Positions 1 to 9,586 are shown, counted from the stretch's first letter. The stretch: 64,000 nt of DNA from Idiomarina seosinensis_A (GCF_044797955.1 NZ_CP085211.1:1674001-1738000), one strand, 5' to 3'. The notes: generated by a model not told the origin, from the letters alone. A program made the numbers and translations.

Positions 1-1466
1 TAAAAAGTCTGCTACTTGTGGATGCAGCTTTAAAACTTACTTGTGAAGGTCAGCAGGTCAGCATTGAGGCACTAACAGCTAATGGCCGACAGTTGATTAG
101 CGTACTGGCTGAAGCCTTACCCGATGCTGTCTGTAAAGAGCAAAATAACGATTTTTTGTTGGCTGAATTTTCTACTGCCAGCGCCGACCAGGATGAGGAC
201 TCACGCTTACAGGACCTCAATAACATGCAGCCTTTAAGGCTGCTTCAGCAAACGTTGGAAAAAGCCAATAATGAAGCGCAGAATAATCCTTTTGCGATCT
301 TTTTAGGCGGCGTCTTTGGCTACGACCTGGTCGCCAGTCATGAGCAGTTACCGCCCGTACCCAAAGGTCCTAATCAATGTCCCGATTATGTCTTTTACCT
401 GGCGGAAACCTTGTTAGTGACAGACCATCAGCAACAATCCTGCCAATTATTGGGCAGCTTGTTCGGCGGTGATGATACCACTGCACGTTATCAGCAACTA
501 AGCCAACGCATCGGTGAATTAGCTGCTCGTTGCCAGGTTCCTGAACGTCAATCCGAATCTCAAGCCGGTGAAATTGCAATAGAAGACGTGTTTCGCGGCG
601 TGACCGCCACCCCTACTGCTGCTGAATTTGAGCAAACTGTGACTGACCTGAAAGAGCACATCCTCGACGGCGATATTTTTCAGGTTGTCCCTTCGCGGCA
701 ATTTAGCCTGCCCTGCCCCGATTCGCTCGCCGCTTATCACCAGTTGAAGCAGAATAATCCGTCGCCCTACATGTTTTATTTTAATCACCCGGACTTTTGC
801 TTATTCGGCGCCTCTCCTGAATCAGCTCTTAAGTACCAGCAGCACAGCAATCAAGTCGAGCTTTATCCGATTGCCGGCACGCGTCCCCGCGGAAAAAACC
901 CTGATGGTTCAATTAACCTGGACATTGACGGCCGGCTGGAACTGGAGTTGCGGCTTGACGAAAAAGAGTTGTCTGAACACTTAATGCTGGTTGATCTGGC
1001 GCGCAATGACCTTGCCCGTATTTGTCAGCCCGGTAGTCGCTATTTAGCAGACCTGCTTAAAGTAGACCGTTACTCTCAGGTAATGCATCTGGTATCAAGA
1101 GTCGTCGGCCAGTTGCGGCAGGACAGTGACGCTCTGCATGCATACCGCGCATGCATGAACATGGGAACCTTAACTGGCGCCCCGAAAGTCAGCGCCGCAC
1201 GATTAATACGCCGAGTCGAACAACAGGGCCGTGGCAGTTATGGTGGCGCTGTTGGCTACCTGGCCGGTAATGGCGATATGGACACCTGCATTGTCATCCG
1301 TTCCGCTTTTGTGAAAGACCAGCAGGCAATCGTTCAGGCCGGTGCCGGAGTTGTTTATGATTCGGAAGCGGCAGCCGAAGTGGCCGAAACAGAAAATAAG
1401 GCAAAAGCTGTACTGCTGGCGATTCAGCAAAGCACCCTATTGGCCGGTAAGGAGGTGACAAAATGA
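1..1466 (+). CDS. trpE: Anthranilate synthase component I, 5' end cut by window edge
   Basis: Makes anthranilate from chorismate with TrpG, the first committed step of tryptophan synthesis. Visible motifs are PIAGTRPRG, DLARND, GTLTGAPK and GASPES, all typical of chorismate-utilising TrpE. A GTG at position 18 could pass for a start. However, the frame is open to the window edge, and the codons just before it read KSLLLVD, which matches the middle of the N-terminal region of E. coli TrpE as I recall it. I therefore read the GTG as an internal Val codon, with roughly 50 residues missing on the left, including the region of the usual feedback-inhibition LLES motif. The stop overlaps the trpG start (ATGA). 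Confidence 0.96.
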   Translation, partial: KSLLLVDAALKLTCEGQQVSIEALTANGRQLISVLAEALPDAVCKEQNNDFLLAEFSTASADQDEDSRLQDLNNMQPLRLLQQTLEKANNEAQNNPFAIFLGGVFGYDLVASHEQLPPVPKGPNQCPDYVFYLAETLLVTDHQQQSCQLLGSLFGGDDTTARYQQLSQRIGELAARCQVPERQSESQAGEIAIEDVFRGVTATPTAAEFEQTVTDLKEHILDGDIFQVVPSRQFSLPCPDSLAAYHQLKQNNPSPYMFYFNHPDFCLFGASPESALKYQQHSNQVELYPIAGTRPRGKNPDGSINLDIDGRLELELRLDEKELSEHLMLVDLARNDLARICQPGSRYLADLLKVDRYSQVMHLVSRVVGQLRQDSDALHAYRACMNMGTLTGAPKVSAARLIRRVEQQGRGSYGGAVGYLAGNGDMDTCIVIRSAFVKDQQAIVQAGAGVVYDSEAAAEVAETENKAKAVLLAIQQSTLLAGKEVTK

Positions 1467-2095
1467 ACTCCGCCCGCATTGTTTTAATCGACAACATCGA
1501 CTCGTTTTCTTACAACCTGGTTGATGAACTGCGTCAACTAGACTTTGAGCTTGTCGTTTACCGTAATCAGGTGCCTGCTGAATCCATTATTAAGGCACTA
1601 AAAGGGTATCAGGGCCAGCAGGTCATCTGTTTATCTCCGGGCCCGGGACACCCCGATGATGCCGGTAATATGATGGAAATTATTGAATTTGCCAAAGACC
1701 GCTATCCGCTGCTTGGCATTTGCCTGGGCTTTCAGGCTCTGGTGACATTTGCCGGCGGCCGGATCGATCGCTGCGGCGAGGTCGTTCATGGAAAAACGGC
1801 CACGATGGATACCTGTTCTCACCCGGTTTTTGACGGAATTAATGATAACCAGCAGTGTGTGGTAGCCCGTTATCACAGCCTTAGTGCTTATGACCTGCCG
1901 GAAAACGTTAAGGTTATCGGCTGGGTTAATGATATCCCCATGGCTGCTGAATTTAGTAATTGCAAGGCACTGGGCTTTCAATTTCACCCGGAATCTTTAC
2001 TTACCCCCAACGGGAAACAAATGCTGGCAAACAGCGTTGACTACCTGTTATCGCAAACCGATCGTTTTACAGGGACTCACCATGAACCTTCTTAA
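1463..2095 (+). CDS. trpG: Anthranilate synthase component II, glutamine amidotransferase
   Basis: Class I glutamine amidotransferase subunit that supplies ammonia to TrpE. About 210 residues, without the TrpD domain that is fused to it in E. coli. The N-terminus reads LIDNIDSFSYNLVDEL. The nucleophile elbow is GICLGFQ, with Phe where E. coli has His after Gly; this position is variable in the family. The catalytic His/Glu pair is in FQFHPES near residue 175. The start overlaps the trpE stop by 4 nt, and GGAGG lies just upstream inside trpE, so the two are translationally coupled. Confidence 0.96.
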   Translation: MNSARIVLIDNIDSFSYNLVDELRQLDFELVVYRNQVPAESIIKALKGYQGQQVICLSPGPGHPDDAGNMMEIIEFAKDRYPLLGICLGFQALVTFAGGRIDRCGEVVHGKTATMDTCSHPVFDGINDNQQCVVARYHSLSAYDLPENVKVIGWVNDIPMAAEFSNCKALGFQFHPESLLTPNGKQMLANSVDYLLSQTDRFTGTHHEPS

Positions 2096-3095
2096 TACGC
2101 TACTGAACGGCGAAACACTGACTCAGGCTGAGAGTAAAAAGCTGTTTCAGCACTTGGTAAAGGGCGAACTTAACGATATTCAAATCAGCGCAGCTCTGGT
2201 GGCCATGAAAATGCGTGGCGAGACGCCGGCCGAACTTGCCGGCGCAGCCGAAGCGGTACTCGCTGCCTGTAAACCGCTGCAGCGGCCACAGCAAACAGTC
2301 GTTGATAGCTGCGGTACTGGCGGAGACGGCAGTAACACCATTAACATTTCGACCACCGCCGCCTTAGTGGCTGCTTCCATGGGGCTCTGTGTGGCCAAGC
2401 ACGGTAACCGCAGTGTCTCATCGCGCTCGGGCTCGGCCGATGTGCTCGAAGCACTTAAGTTGCGCACCAACCTTGACCCCCGGGATGCGGCTCAGCAGCT
2501 GCAGGAGAATGGCTTTTGCTTTCTATTCGCTCCGCATTACCACCCCGGTATTAAATACGCGATGCCGGTGCGGCAGACATTAAAAACCCGGACCTTATTT
2601 AACTTAATTGGCCCACTGGTTAACCCGGCAAGACCCGATGCTCAATTGTTGGGTGTTTATAGCGCTGACTGGGTTAAACCCATTGCCGAAACGCTACAGC
2701 GTCTGGGCCTGAAAAGGGCCATGGTTGTCCATGGCAGTGGACTGGATGAGCTGGCTCTGCATGGTCCAACGCAGGTGGCTGAATTACGCGAAGGTCAGTT
2801 AAAAGAATACTCGTTAACTGCAGCTGACTTTGGCTTACAAAATGCGCCTTTGTCAGCCCTCAAGGGCGGCGATGCTGATATGAATGCGCGGGTGTTACAG
2901 CAAATTCTTGCCGGCGAAGCCAGTACAGCGCAGCAGCAGGCAGTTGCAATGAATGTGGCGGCATTACTGTATTTGAGCGGACAATTCGAAGACTTCAAAG
3001 TGGCTAGCGAAGCTGCCTTGCAGCATTTACACAGTGGCCAGGCCTTACATCACTTACATCAGGTTCAGCAAGCGCAGGAGAGTTATCATGTCTGA
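2082..3095 (+). CDS. trpD: Anthranilate phosphoribosyltransferase
   Basis: Transfers phosphoribosyl from PRPP to anthranilate. The PRPP-binding GTGGDGSNTINIST motif is near residue 80, followed by KHGNRSVSSRSGSADVLEAL; the KTRTLFNLIGPLVNPA block is also present. The product is 337 residues, normal for a stand-alone TrpD. The start is placed at the ATG at 2082, preceded by AGGGA; a longer open frame reaching back to 1884 lies inside trpG and is not the gene. It overlaps the trpG stop by 14 nt and the next gene by 8 nt, pointing to coupled translation along the operon. Confidence 0.96.
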   Translation: MNLLNTLLNGETLTQAESKKLFQHLVKGELNDIQISAALVAMKMRGETPAELAGAAEAVLAACKPLQRPQQTVVDSCGTGGDGSNTINISTTAALVAASMGLCVAKHGNRSVSSRSGSADVLEALKLRTNLDPRDAAQQLQENGFCFLFAPHYHPGIKYAMPVRQTLKTRTLFNLIGPLVNPARPDAQLLGVYSADWVKPIAETLQRLGLKRAMVVHGSGLDELALHGPTQVAELREGQLKEYSLTAADFGLQNAPLSALKGGDADMNARVLQQILAGEASTAQQQAVAMNVAALLYLSGQFEDFKVASEAALQHLHSGQALHHLHQVQQAQESYHV

Positions 3096-4533
3096 CAATG
3101 TGTTAGCTAAAATCGTTGCCGATAAAGAAGCGCAAAATCAGCAACAATCAGCACGTTACCCGCTGGCTCAGATAAAAGCTCAACTGCAGCCTAGTGACCG
3201 CAGTTTTTACGACGCCCTGAATCAACCCGCAGCGGGGTTTATTCTGGAGTGTAAAAAAGCATCCCCCTCTAAGGGGTTAATTCGGCCTAACTTTAACCCC
3301 GTAGCCTTAGCCCGCGCTTATCAGCCTTATGCGGCTGCGATTTCTGTGTTAACAGAGCCGGATTATTTTCAGGGGCGGCTGGAATACATCAGCGCAGTAC
3401 GGGCCAGTGTCCATCAGCCCATTTTGTGTAAAGATTTTTTTATTGACGAAGAACAAGTTTACCGTGCACGTTATTTTGGCGCTGACGCTGTGCTGCTGAT
3501 GTTATCAGTGCTGGATGATGAGTCCTATCAACAGCTGGCACGGGTAGCCAAGCAACTGAACATGGACATTCTCACGGAGGTCGCCAGCGAAGCAGAGATG
3601 CAACGAGCCGCTGAGCTGGGTGCGGACATTATCGGTATTAACCATCGTGATTTAACCAATTTAGAAATTAACCCCAACCGTAGTCAGGAATTGGCACCTC
3701 TGGCTCCTTCTGATGCGCTGTTAGTGGCCGAGTCAGGGTTTTCCGAACACCGGGACATACGTCGTGTCAGCCCCTACGTAAACGGCTTTTTGGTCGGCAG
3801 TTCCCTAAGCTGCAAAAATGATGTTGATGCTGCCTGCCGTTCATTAATCTTTGGCGATAACAAAGTCTGTGGTTTATCCCGGCCTGAAGATGCCATTATG
3901 GCGGCAGCCGCCGGAGCCAGCTACGGCGGCTTAATTTTTGCCCCGCGTTCACCACGACAAGTAACCGTTAAGCAGGGGGTAGAAATCATAACTGCTGCAC
4001 CACAATTACGCTGGGTTGGTGTTTTTGCTGATCAGCCGTTAACAGAAGTCGTCAGTGATGCCTTAGCTTTGCAGCTTTTTGCCATTCAGCTTCACGGCCA
4101 CGAAGATATTGATTACATCAGCCAGTTGCGCAACGCTTTAAAGCAGGCCGGCGCAGACAAAATGCAGATTTGGCAGGCCGTTCGGGTCGATAGTGCAAAC
4201 GATATTGAACATTTACCCGATGCGTATCGTATTGATCGCATTGTGCTGGATAATGGTAAGGGTGGCACAGGCCAGGTTTTTGACTGGCAGACGCTACAAC
4301 AGTTGAGCGATGAACAACGCGAACGCTGTTTACTGGCCGGCGGTATCAGCCCGGCTAATGCGCCAGCGGCCATCGCACAGGGCTTATCCGGGCTGGACAG
4401 CAGTTCGCGGCTGGAAACTGAACCCGGGATTAAAGACGGACACAAAATTCAACAGTTATTTACTCATATCCGACGTTATGGCCGCAATGCGCAGCAACAA
4501 ACGTCCAGCAAAAACTATCAGGAGGCCGTATGA
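3088..4533 (+). CDS. trpCF: Fused indole-3-glycerol-phosphate synthase / phosphoribosylanthranilate isomerase
   Basis: Bifunctional enzyme of 481 residues carrying two TIM barrels. The N-terminal half is the TrpC synthase (FILECKKASPSKGLIR, LCKDFFIDEEQVYRARYFGADAVLL, GINHRDLTNLEI). The C-terminal half, from about residue 255, is the TrpF isomerase (KVCGLSRPEDA, LDNGKGGTGQVFDW, LLAGGISPANA). The fused form is the usual one in gammaproteobacteria. The ATG at 3088 follows GCAGGAGAG and begins MSDNVLAKIVADKE, as in E. coli TrpC relatives. It overlaps trpD by 8 nt and trpB by 4 nt. In GenBank records it is often called trpC. Confidence 0.96.
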   Translation: MSDNVLAKIVADKEAQNQQQSARYPLAQIKAQLQPSDRSFYDALNQPAAGFILECKKASPSKGLIRPNFNPVALARAYQPYAAAISVLTEPDYFQGRLEYISAVRASVHQPILCKDFFIDEEQVYRARYFGADAVLLMLSVLDDESYQQLARVAKQLNMDILTEVASEAEMQRAAELGADIIGINHRDLTNLEINPNRSQELAPLAPSDALLVAESGFSEHRDIRRVSPYVNGFLVGSSLSCKNDVDAACRSLIFGDNKVCGLSRPEDAIMAAAAGASYGGLIFAPRSPRQVTVKQGVEIITAAPQLRWVGVFADQPLTEVVSDALALQLFAIQLHGHEDIDYISQLRNALKQAGADKMQIWQAVRVDSANDIEHLPDAYRIDRIVLDNGKGGTGQVFDWQTLQQLSDEQRERCLLAGGISPANAPAAIAQGLSGLDSSSRLETEPGIKDGHKIQQLFTHIRRYGRNAQQQTSSKNYQEAV

Positions 4534-5735
4534 AAAGCACGTTATCGCCCTACTTTGGTGAATTTGGCGGTCAGTTTGTGCCTGAAATTTTGCTCCCGGC
4601 ATTGGAGCAACTGGAACAGGCGTTTGTAGACGCACAAGAAGATCCGGAGTTTCAGGCCGAGTTTCGGGGGTTACTTAAAAACTATCTGGGTCGACCCACA
4701 CCCTTGAGTTTATGTCGGAACTTACCACTAAGCTCTGCTAACGGAACCAAAATTTACCTGAAACGAGAAGATCTTTTACATGGCGGAGCGCACAAGACAA
4801 ATCAGGTACTTGGTCAGGCGCTGCTCGCCAAACGCATGGGTAAACATCGGATAATTGCTGAAACCGGAGCCGGGCAGCATGGTACAGCTACTGCATTGGC
4901 CTGCGCCTTACTGGATTTAGAATGTATTATCTACATGGGCAAAAAAGACGTTGAAAGGCAGCAGCCCAATGTGTTCAGAATGGAATTGATGGGTGCTAAA
5001 GTAGTTCCGGTTGATACCGGCAGCGGCACCCTGAAGGATGCCGTTAACGAAGCACTCCGTGACTGGACTGCCAGCTATCCGACAACCCACTATTTGTTAG
5101 GAACAGCGGCTGGGGCCCACCCTTTCCCAACCATAGTACGCGAATTTCACCGCATGATTGGCGAGGAATCAAAAGCTCAGATTATTGAACAAGCCGGCCG
5201 CCTGCCTGATGAAGTTATCGCGTGTGTGGGCGGTGGTTCCAATGCTATTGGTATGTTTGCTGACTTTATCGATGATACCGAAGTCGAGCTGGTGGGCGTA
5301 GAACCTGCCGGTAAGGGCGTAAAAACACAACATCACGGAGCTACGCTGACCGCGGGCAAACCAGGTATTTTGCACGGCTGTTTATCCTACCTTATGCAGA
5401 CCAACGAAGGCCAAATTGAAGAATCCTATTCGGTTTCTGCTGGTCTTGATTACCCGGGGGTCGGGCCACAGCACGCCCATTTAAAAGCTATCGGTCGCGC
5501 CCGCTATGAGTCTGTTACCGATGATGAAGCACTGGAAGCCTTTAAGTTATTATCCCGCCATGAAGGCATTATACCGGCCCTGGAAACTGCCCATGCTCTT
5601 GCTTACGCCTTACGCCGTGCCGCCGAGCCCGATGCTCCGGAAATCTTACTGATTAATCTGTCAGGACGAGGTGATAAAGATATCGATCACGTCCGCCGCA
5701 TTTTTGCCCAACAGCAACAGGAGTCGCAGGAATGA
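4530..5735 (+). CDS. trpB: Tryptophan synthase beta subunit
   Basis: PLP enzyme that condenses indole with serine to make tryptophan. 401 residues, close to the usual 397. The PLP lysine is in GGAHKTNQVLGQ (about residue 88), the phosphate loop is VGGGSNAIGMF near residue 233, and the catalytic-site ETGAGQHGTATA motif near residue 110 is intact. The GRGDKD motif near the C-terminus is also present. The start overlaps trpCF by 4 nt after an AGGAGG ribosome site. Confidence 0.98.
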   Translation: MKSTLSPYFGEFGGQFVPEILLPALEQLEQAFVDAQEDPEFQAEFRGLLKNYLGRPTPLSLCRNLPLSSANGTKIYLKREDLLHGGAHKTNQVLGQALLAKRMGKHRIIAETGAGQHGTATALACALLDLECIIYMGKKDVERQQPNVFRMELMGAKVVPVDTGSGTLKDAVNEALRDWTASYPTTHYLLGTAAGAHPFPTIVREFHRMIGEESKAQIIEQAGRLPDEVIACVGGGSNAIGMFADFIDDTEVELVGVEPAGKGVKTQHHGATLTAGKPGILHGCLSYLMQTNEGQIEESYSVSAGLDYPGVGPQHAHLKAIGRARYESVTDDEALEAFKLLSRHEGIIPALETAHALAYALRRAAEPDAPEILLINLSGRGDKDIDHVRRIFAQQQQESQE

Positions 5736-6550
5736 GCCGTTATCAACACCTATTCTCCCGGCTGGCAGATAACCAGGAGGGCGCTTTCGTGCCCTTTGTT
5801 ACCCTTGGCGATCCAAATCCGGGCCAGAGCCTGGCGATCATTAAGGCATTAATTGACGGCGGCGCTGATGCGCTGGAGCTAGGCCTGCCGTTTTCTGACC
5901 CGGTCGCCGACGGCCCGGTCATTCAGCGGGCAAATCTGCGCTCGCTGGATGCCGGGACAACCTTTCAGGACATTTTGCATATCTTACAGGAAGTACGGGC
6001 TTACGCTCCGGATCTTCCTATCGGCCTATTAGTTTATGCCAACTTAATTTACGCCAAAGGAGCGGATAATTTTTACCAGCAAATGAAGGATGCCGGCGTT
6101 GACTCAGTACTTATTGCCGATGTTCCCACCAAAGAAGCGGCCCGTTTTGCGGACATTGCCCGGCGCCAGCATATTGATCCGGTTTTTATCTGTCCACCCG
6201 ACGCATCCGACGCTCTGATGGCGAATATCGCCAGCAAATGTTCGGGATACGTTTATCTATTAAGCCGCGCCGGTGTCACCGGAGCCGATGCAAAAGTTCA
6301 GGCTCCTGCCGCAGCCCTTATCGACAATTTAAAACAGCACTCGGCACCGCCAGTGCTGCTGGGCTTTGGCATTTCACAGCCCGATCAGGTTAATACCGCA
6401 GTAAAGGCCGGGGCGGACGGAGCCATTAGTGGCTCGGCGGTAGTTGCCATTATCGAGAAAAACCTCGACAATGGCGAGCGCCAGCTTAACGAGCTGCGTC
6501 AGTTTGTTGAGCATATGAAAGCGGCCACTTACAGAGCTGATAGCGACTAA
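5732..6550 (+). CDS. trpA: Tryptophan synthase alpha subunit
   Basis: Cleaves indole-3-glycerol phosphate to indole and glyceraldehyde 3-phosphate and channels indole to TrpB. 272 residues, a TIM barrel. The catalytic Glu is in ALELGLPFSDPVADGPVIQ (family motif LExGxPFSDPxADGP), and the second acidic residue is in VDSVLIADVP. YLLSRAGVTGA is the flexible loop. It overlaps the trpB stop by 4 nt. This is the last biosynthetic gene of the trp cluster, and the next gene follows after 15 nt, so the transcript may continue. Confidence 0.97.
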   Translation: MSRYQHLFSRLADNQEGAFVPFVTLGDPNPGQSLAIIKALIDGGADALELGLPFSDPVADGPVIQRANLRSLDAGTTFQDILHILQEVRAYAPDLPIGLLVYANLIYAKGADNFYQQMKDAGVDSVLIADVPTKEAARFADIARRQHIDPVFICPPDASDALMANIASKCSGYVYLLSRAGVTGADAKVQAPAAALIDNLKQHSAPPVLLGFGISQPDQVNTAVKAGADGAISGSAVVAIIEKNLDNGERQLNELRQFVEHMKAATYRADSD

Positions 6551-6565
6551 AGGAAGTATTAATTC

Positions 6566-7105
6566 ATGGCGTTAATTTTAGAATACCTGCCAATTATTGC
6601 ATTTTTTATTTTTTATAAAGTCGCCGATATCTACGTTGCGACCGGCGTCTTAATGGCAGGTACGCTGATACAGATTATTGGGCTGAAGTTGTTGAAGCAC
6701 CCCATTACTAATCGTCATTGGGTTATTCTTTCTGTGGTCATGCTGTTTGGTGCAGTTACTATTTTGTTGCGGGATGACTGGTTTATAAAACTAAAAGTCT
6801 CTATTGTTTATCTGGCCATCGCAGCCTTATTACTGGGCGGCTTAGTGTGGAAAAAACGCAGTCCGTTACAGGCGATGATGGGCAATGACATAAAGTTGCC
6901 CGAGCGAGCCTGGACCCGGCTAACCTATGCGTGGATACTTTTTTGTTCAACACTGGCAGCGGTTAATCTATATATCGCCAAATACTGGACCCAGGATGCC
7001 TGGGTCAATTTTAAAGTCTTTGGCATTTTGGCCATTACTGCCGCTTTTACTTTGGCTACCGGTGTTTACATGTACCGCCATGCAGAGCATGAGGAATCGG
7101 CCTGA
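6566..7105 (+). CDS. yciB: YciB/IspZ family inner-membrane protein
   Basis: Integral membrane protein of 179 residues with about five hydrophobic segments. The signature regions YLPIIAFFIFYKVADIYVATG and KHPITNRHWVILSV, and the C-terminal WVNFKVFG, identify the YciB (intracellular septation protein A) family. In E. coli it affects envelope integrity and interacts with elongation and division proteins. It begins 15 nt after trpA behind GGAAG. In enterobacteria yciB and yciI also lie near trp and tonB, so this is a conserved neighbourhood rather than a functional link to tryptophan. Confidence 0.93.
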   Translation: MALILEYLPIIAFFIFYKVADIYVATGVLMAGTLIQIIGLKLLKHPITNRHWVILSVVMLFGAVTILLRDDWFIKLKVSIVYLAIAALLLGGLVWKKRSPLQAMMGNDIKLPERAWTRLTYAWILFCSTLAAVNLYIAKYWTQDAWVNFKVFGILAITAAFTLATGVYMYRHAEHEESA

Positions 7106-7107
7106 TT

Positions 7108-7410
7108 ATGTGGTTTGTTATTTTTGCAGAAGATAATGAGCAATCATTAGCCGCGCGGCAACAGGCGCGTCCTGAACACATAAAGCGGCTACAGGCTCTG
7201 CAGGATGACGGCCGCTTGTTAGTAGCAGGCCCCTGCCCTGCAATAGCCGAGCAGGACCCCGGCGCACTGGGCTTTAGCGGATCACTTATCATTGCCGAGT
7301 TTGACTCTTTAGCGGCTGCCGAACAATGGGCTAACAACGATCCTTACTGGGCTGCAGGCGTTTATCAACGGGTTACCGTTAAGCCTTTTAATGCAGCCTT
7401 CCCCTGTTAG
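7108..7410 (+). CDS. yciI: YciI family protein
   Basis: Small soluble protein of 100 residues with the YCII ferredoxin-like fold. The N-terminus MWFVIFAED, a His near residue 24 in RPEHIKRLQAL, GRLLVAGPCPA and DPYWAAGVY match the family. Members are thought to act as small lyases or hydrolases using the conserved His-Asp pair; the substrate of YciI is not established. It starts 2 nt after yciB, so it is almost certainly co-transcribed. Confidence 0.92.
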   Translation: MWFVIFAEDNEQSLAARQQARPEHIKRLQALQDDGRLLVAGPCPAIAEQDPGALGFSGSLIIAEFDSLAAAEQWANNDPYWAAGVYQRVTVKPFNAAFPC

Positions 7411-7413
7411 CCG

Positions 7414-8259
7414 ATGCGCAGCATAGAGCTAACAGCCAACGGCCGTTACCTTCACTGCGTTTGCTTTACTCCACGTCAGATCCCCCGTGCTACCGTCGTA
7501 CTAGCCGGAGCACTGGGCGTCAAACAACGTTTTTATCAGCCCGTTGCCCGATGGTTAAGTGAGCAGGGCTATCAGGTTATAACCTTTGATTACTATGGCA
7601 TTGGCCAGTCAGTTGATAAGCCGCTAAAACTGATCAATACAAATGTCATTGAGTGGGCAGAACACGATATTAATCAGGTGCTGTGCTTTGCCCAACAACA
7701 ACAGAAAAATGAACCATTAATATGGCTTGCCCATAGTCTCGGTGGGCAAATTGTCCCATTAGCAGAACAGGCAGCGGCAATTGATAAAATGGTTACTGTC
7801 GCCAGTGGAACCGGCTACTGGCGACAGGCCAGTAAAAGAGTTCGCCGGACTTCCTGGCTGCTTTGGTACTTCGCCGTTCCCTTGGCCACTCCGATAGCCG
7901 GCTATTTTCCCGGCCAACGGCTGAATATGATTGCTGATATTCCGGCTCAGGCAATGCACCAGTGGAGCCGTTGGTGCCGCAGTCCCAATTACTTATTTGA
8001 CCATCTCAGTCAGACCCAGAAGCTTGCCTACCAACAATTTAAAGCGCCTATAAACGCCTTTCATATAAGTGATGACGAACTGCTGCAGCGTAACAATATC
8101 ACCCAGCTACTGAGCCATTATCCTAATGCCGAAAAAAAGCTAACTGAATTAAGTCCTGCAATGACCGCCAGTGACCGGATCGGACACTTCAATTTCTTTC
8201 GCAGCCAATTTAAAGCTACACTATGGGAAAACTATCTGCTTGATGCGTTAGCTATGTAA
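7414..8259 (+). CDS. Alpha/beta hydrolase, COG4757-like
   Basis: 281 residues with an alpha/beta-hydrolase fold. The nucleophile elbow is AHSLGGQ near residue 110. A FDYYGIGQS motif (about residue 58) precedes it, and the catalytic His is probably the one in IGHFNFFR near residue 262. The pattern resembles the uncharacterised COG4757 serine hydrolases. No signal peptide, so it is probably cytoplasmic. It begins 3 nt after yciI with a poor ribosome site and ends 9 nt before the next gene, which places it in the same transcript. Substrate unknown. Confidence 0.8.
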   Translation: MRSIELTANGRYLHCVCFTPRQIPRATVVLAGALGVKQRFYQPVARWLSEQGYQVITFDYYGIGQSVDKPLKLINTNVIEWAEHDINQVLCFAQQQQKNEPLIWLAHSLGGQIVPLAEQAAAIDKMVTVASGTGYWRQASKRVRRTSWLLWYFAVPLATPIAGYFPGQRLNMIADIPAQAMHQWSRWCRSPNYLFDHLSQTQKLAYQQFKAPINAFHISDDELLQRNNITQLLSHYPNAEKKLTELSPAMTASDRIGHFNFFRSQFKATLWENYLLDALAM

Positions 8260-8268
8260 GGATGCTTT

Positions 8269-9534
8269 ATGAGTTACCCGATGGAATTGGCTCTGTCTCT
8301 GCTTGCCGCTTTGACTATTGGTTTAATGATTGGCATTGAACGTGGCTGGAGCGGCCGTAAAAGTGACGACGGCGAGCGTGTGGCCGGGGTCAGGACATTC
8401 AGTTTAATCGGCCTGTCCGGTGGAGTGTTTGCTGTGTTGGGGCAACAGTTTGGCGAAGCGCTTATCGTTACCGGGTTTGTTGTGACCACGGTACTGATCG
8501 CTATTTCCTACGTGGGCTACAGCCGCCGCTCGGGAGACGCCGGTATGACCACTGAGTTCTCCATGCTGATAACCTTTACACTGGCTGTCTGGGCTGCTGC
8601 CGATGACCCAATTCCTGCATTAAGCACATCTGCTGTGGTTGTGGCACTTTTGGGTCATAAACGCCATCTGCACAATTTATTAAAAAAAATTCCTCCGCGG
8701 GCGTTTTATTCGGGCATTACCTTGCTGCTGATATCCGTTGTTGTTCTGCCACTGTTGCCAGATCAAGGCTTTGGTCCATGGGAGGCATTGAACCCCTACT
8801 GGACCTGGTGGATGGTAGTATTGATTTCCGGGTTATCTTTTATCGGTTACTTGCTGACAAAACTGCTGGGACAAAGTCGTGGCACATTAATAACGGCCAT
8901 CGCCGGGGGACTCGCCTCGTCAACTGCCGTCACCATTACCATGGCACGTTTTGCAGCTAAAAATAAAGCCAGCGCGCTTTACGCTAATGCAATGTTGTTA
9001 GCTTCGAGCATTATGTTCCCGCGGGTGTTAATCGAGGTTTTTGTGGTAAACCGTGCCCTGCTGGTGGAAGTAACCCTGCCAATTTTAATTATGCTGGCGG
9101 GGATGTCTGTGGTCCTGCTGCTTTTATACCGAGAGCATCAACAACAACAGGATGCCAGCGCTGAGCTAGAAGTTGATAACCCCCTGCAGTTAGTCACCGC
9201 ATTACAATTTGGTCTGTTATTGGCCATTATTCTACTGGCGGCTGAGGCGATGAAGGAATGGTTTGGCGATGCCGGTATATACAGCTTGGCCGTCATATCA
9301 GGCTTAATGGATGTTGATGCGATCACGTTATCGCTGTCGAAATCGGCAACCGCAGACTTGTCGCACCGGGTTGCTGCTATGGGTATCGTGCTTGCCTGCG
9401 CCAGTAACACCATTTTAAAAGGTCTGATGTTTGCCAGCATTGCCGGACTAAAAGGGCATTTTCGATATGTTATTTACATGACCCTGGGCATTACTCCCGG
9501 CGTTATCTTTGCACTTTTTCAGCTCATCTTATAA
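8269..9534 (+). CDS. MgtC/SapB-like and DUF4010 membrane protein
   Basis: 421 residues, very hydrophobic with about twelve membrane segments. The N-terminal 130 residues carry the MgtC/SapB hallmark (TIGLMIGIERGW, GVRTFSLIGLSGG), and residues from about 170 to 400 form a DUF4010 region (ITAIAGGLASSTAVTITMA, SGLMDVDAITLSLS). Proteins of this architecture are common in marine Proteobacteria and have no settled role; ion or small-solute transport is only a guess. AAGGA precedes the start. It is the last gene before a strong terminator. Confidence 0.82.
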   Translation: MSYPMELALSLLAALTIGLMIGIERGWSGRKSDDGERVAGVRTFSLIGLSGGVFAVLGQQFGEALIVTGFVVTTVLIAISYVGYSRRSGDAGMTTEFSMLITFTLAVWAAADDPIPALSTSAVVVALLGHKRHLHNLLKKIPPRAFYSGITLLLISVVVLPLLPDQGFGPWEALNPYWTWWMVVLISGLSFIGYLLTKLLGQSRGTLITAIAGGLASSTAVTITMARFAAKNKASALYANAMLLASSIMFPRVLIEVFVVNRALLVEVTLPILIMLAGMSVVLLLLYREHQQQQDASAELEVDNPLQLVTALQFGLLLAIILLAAEAMKEWFGDAGIYSLAVISGLMDVDAITLSLSKSATADLSHRVAAMGIVLACASNTILKGLMFASIAGLKGHFRYVIYMTLGITPGVIFALFQLIL

Positions 9535-9568
9535 AAAAAAGCGGTGTTGTTGCCAACACCGCTTTTTT
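9533..9568. terminator. Bidirectional rho-independent terminator
   Basis: A perfect 9-bp stem, GCGGTGTTG with CAACACCGC (9541-9549 and 9554-9562), has a TTGC loop. It is flanked by eight A residues on the left and six T residues on the right. It can stop transcription from the trp-side genes on the plus strand and from katG on the minus strand. Confidence 0.93.
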
Positions 9569-9586
9569 GCTACTTAGTTACTGCGT

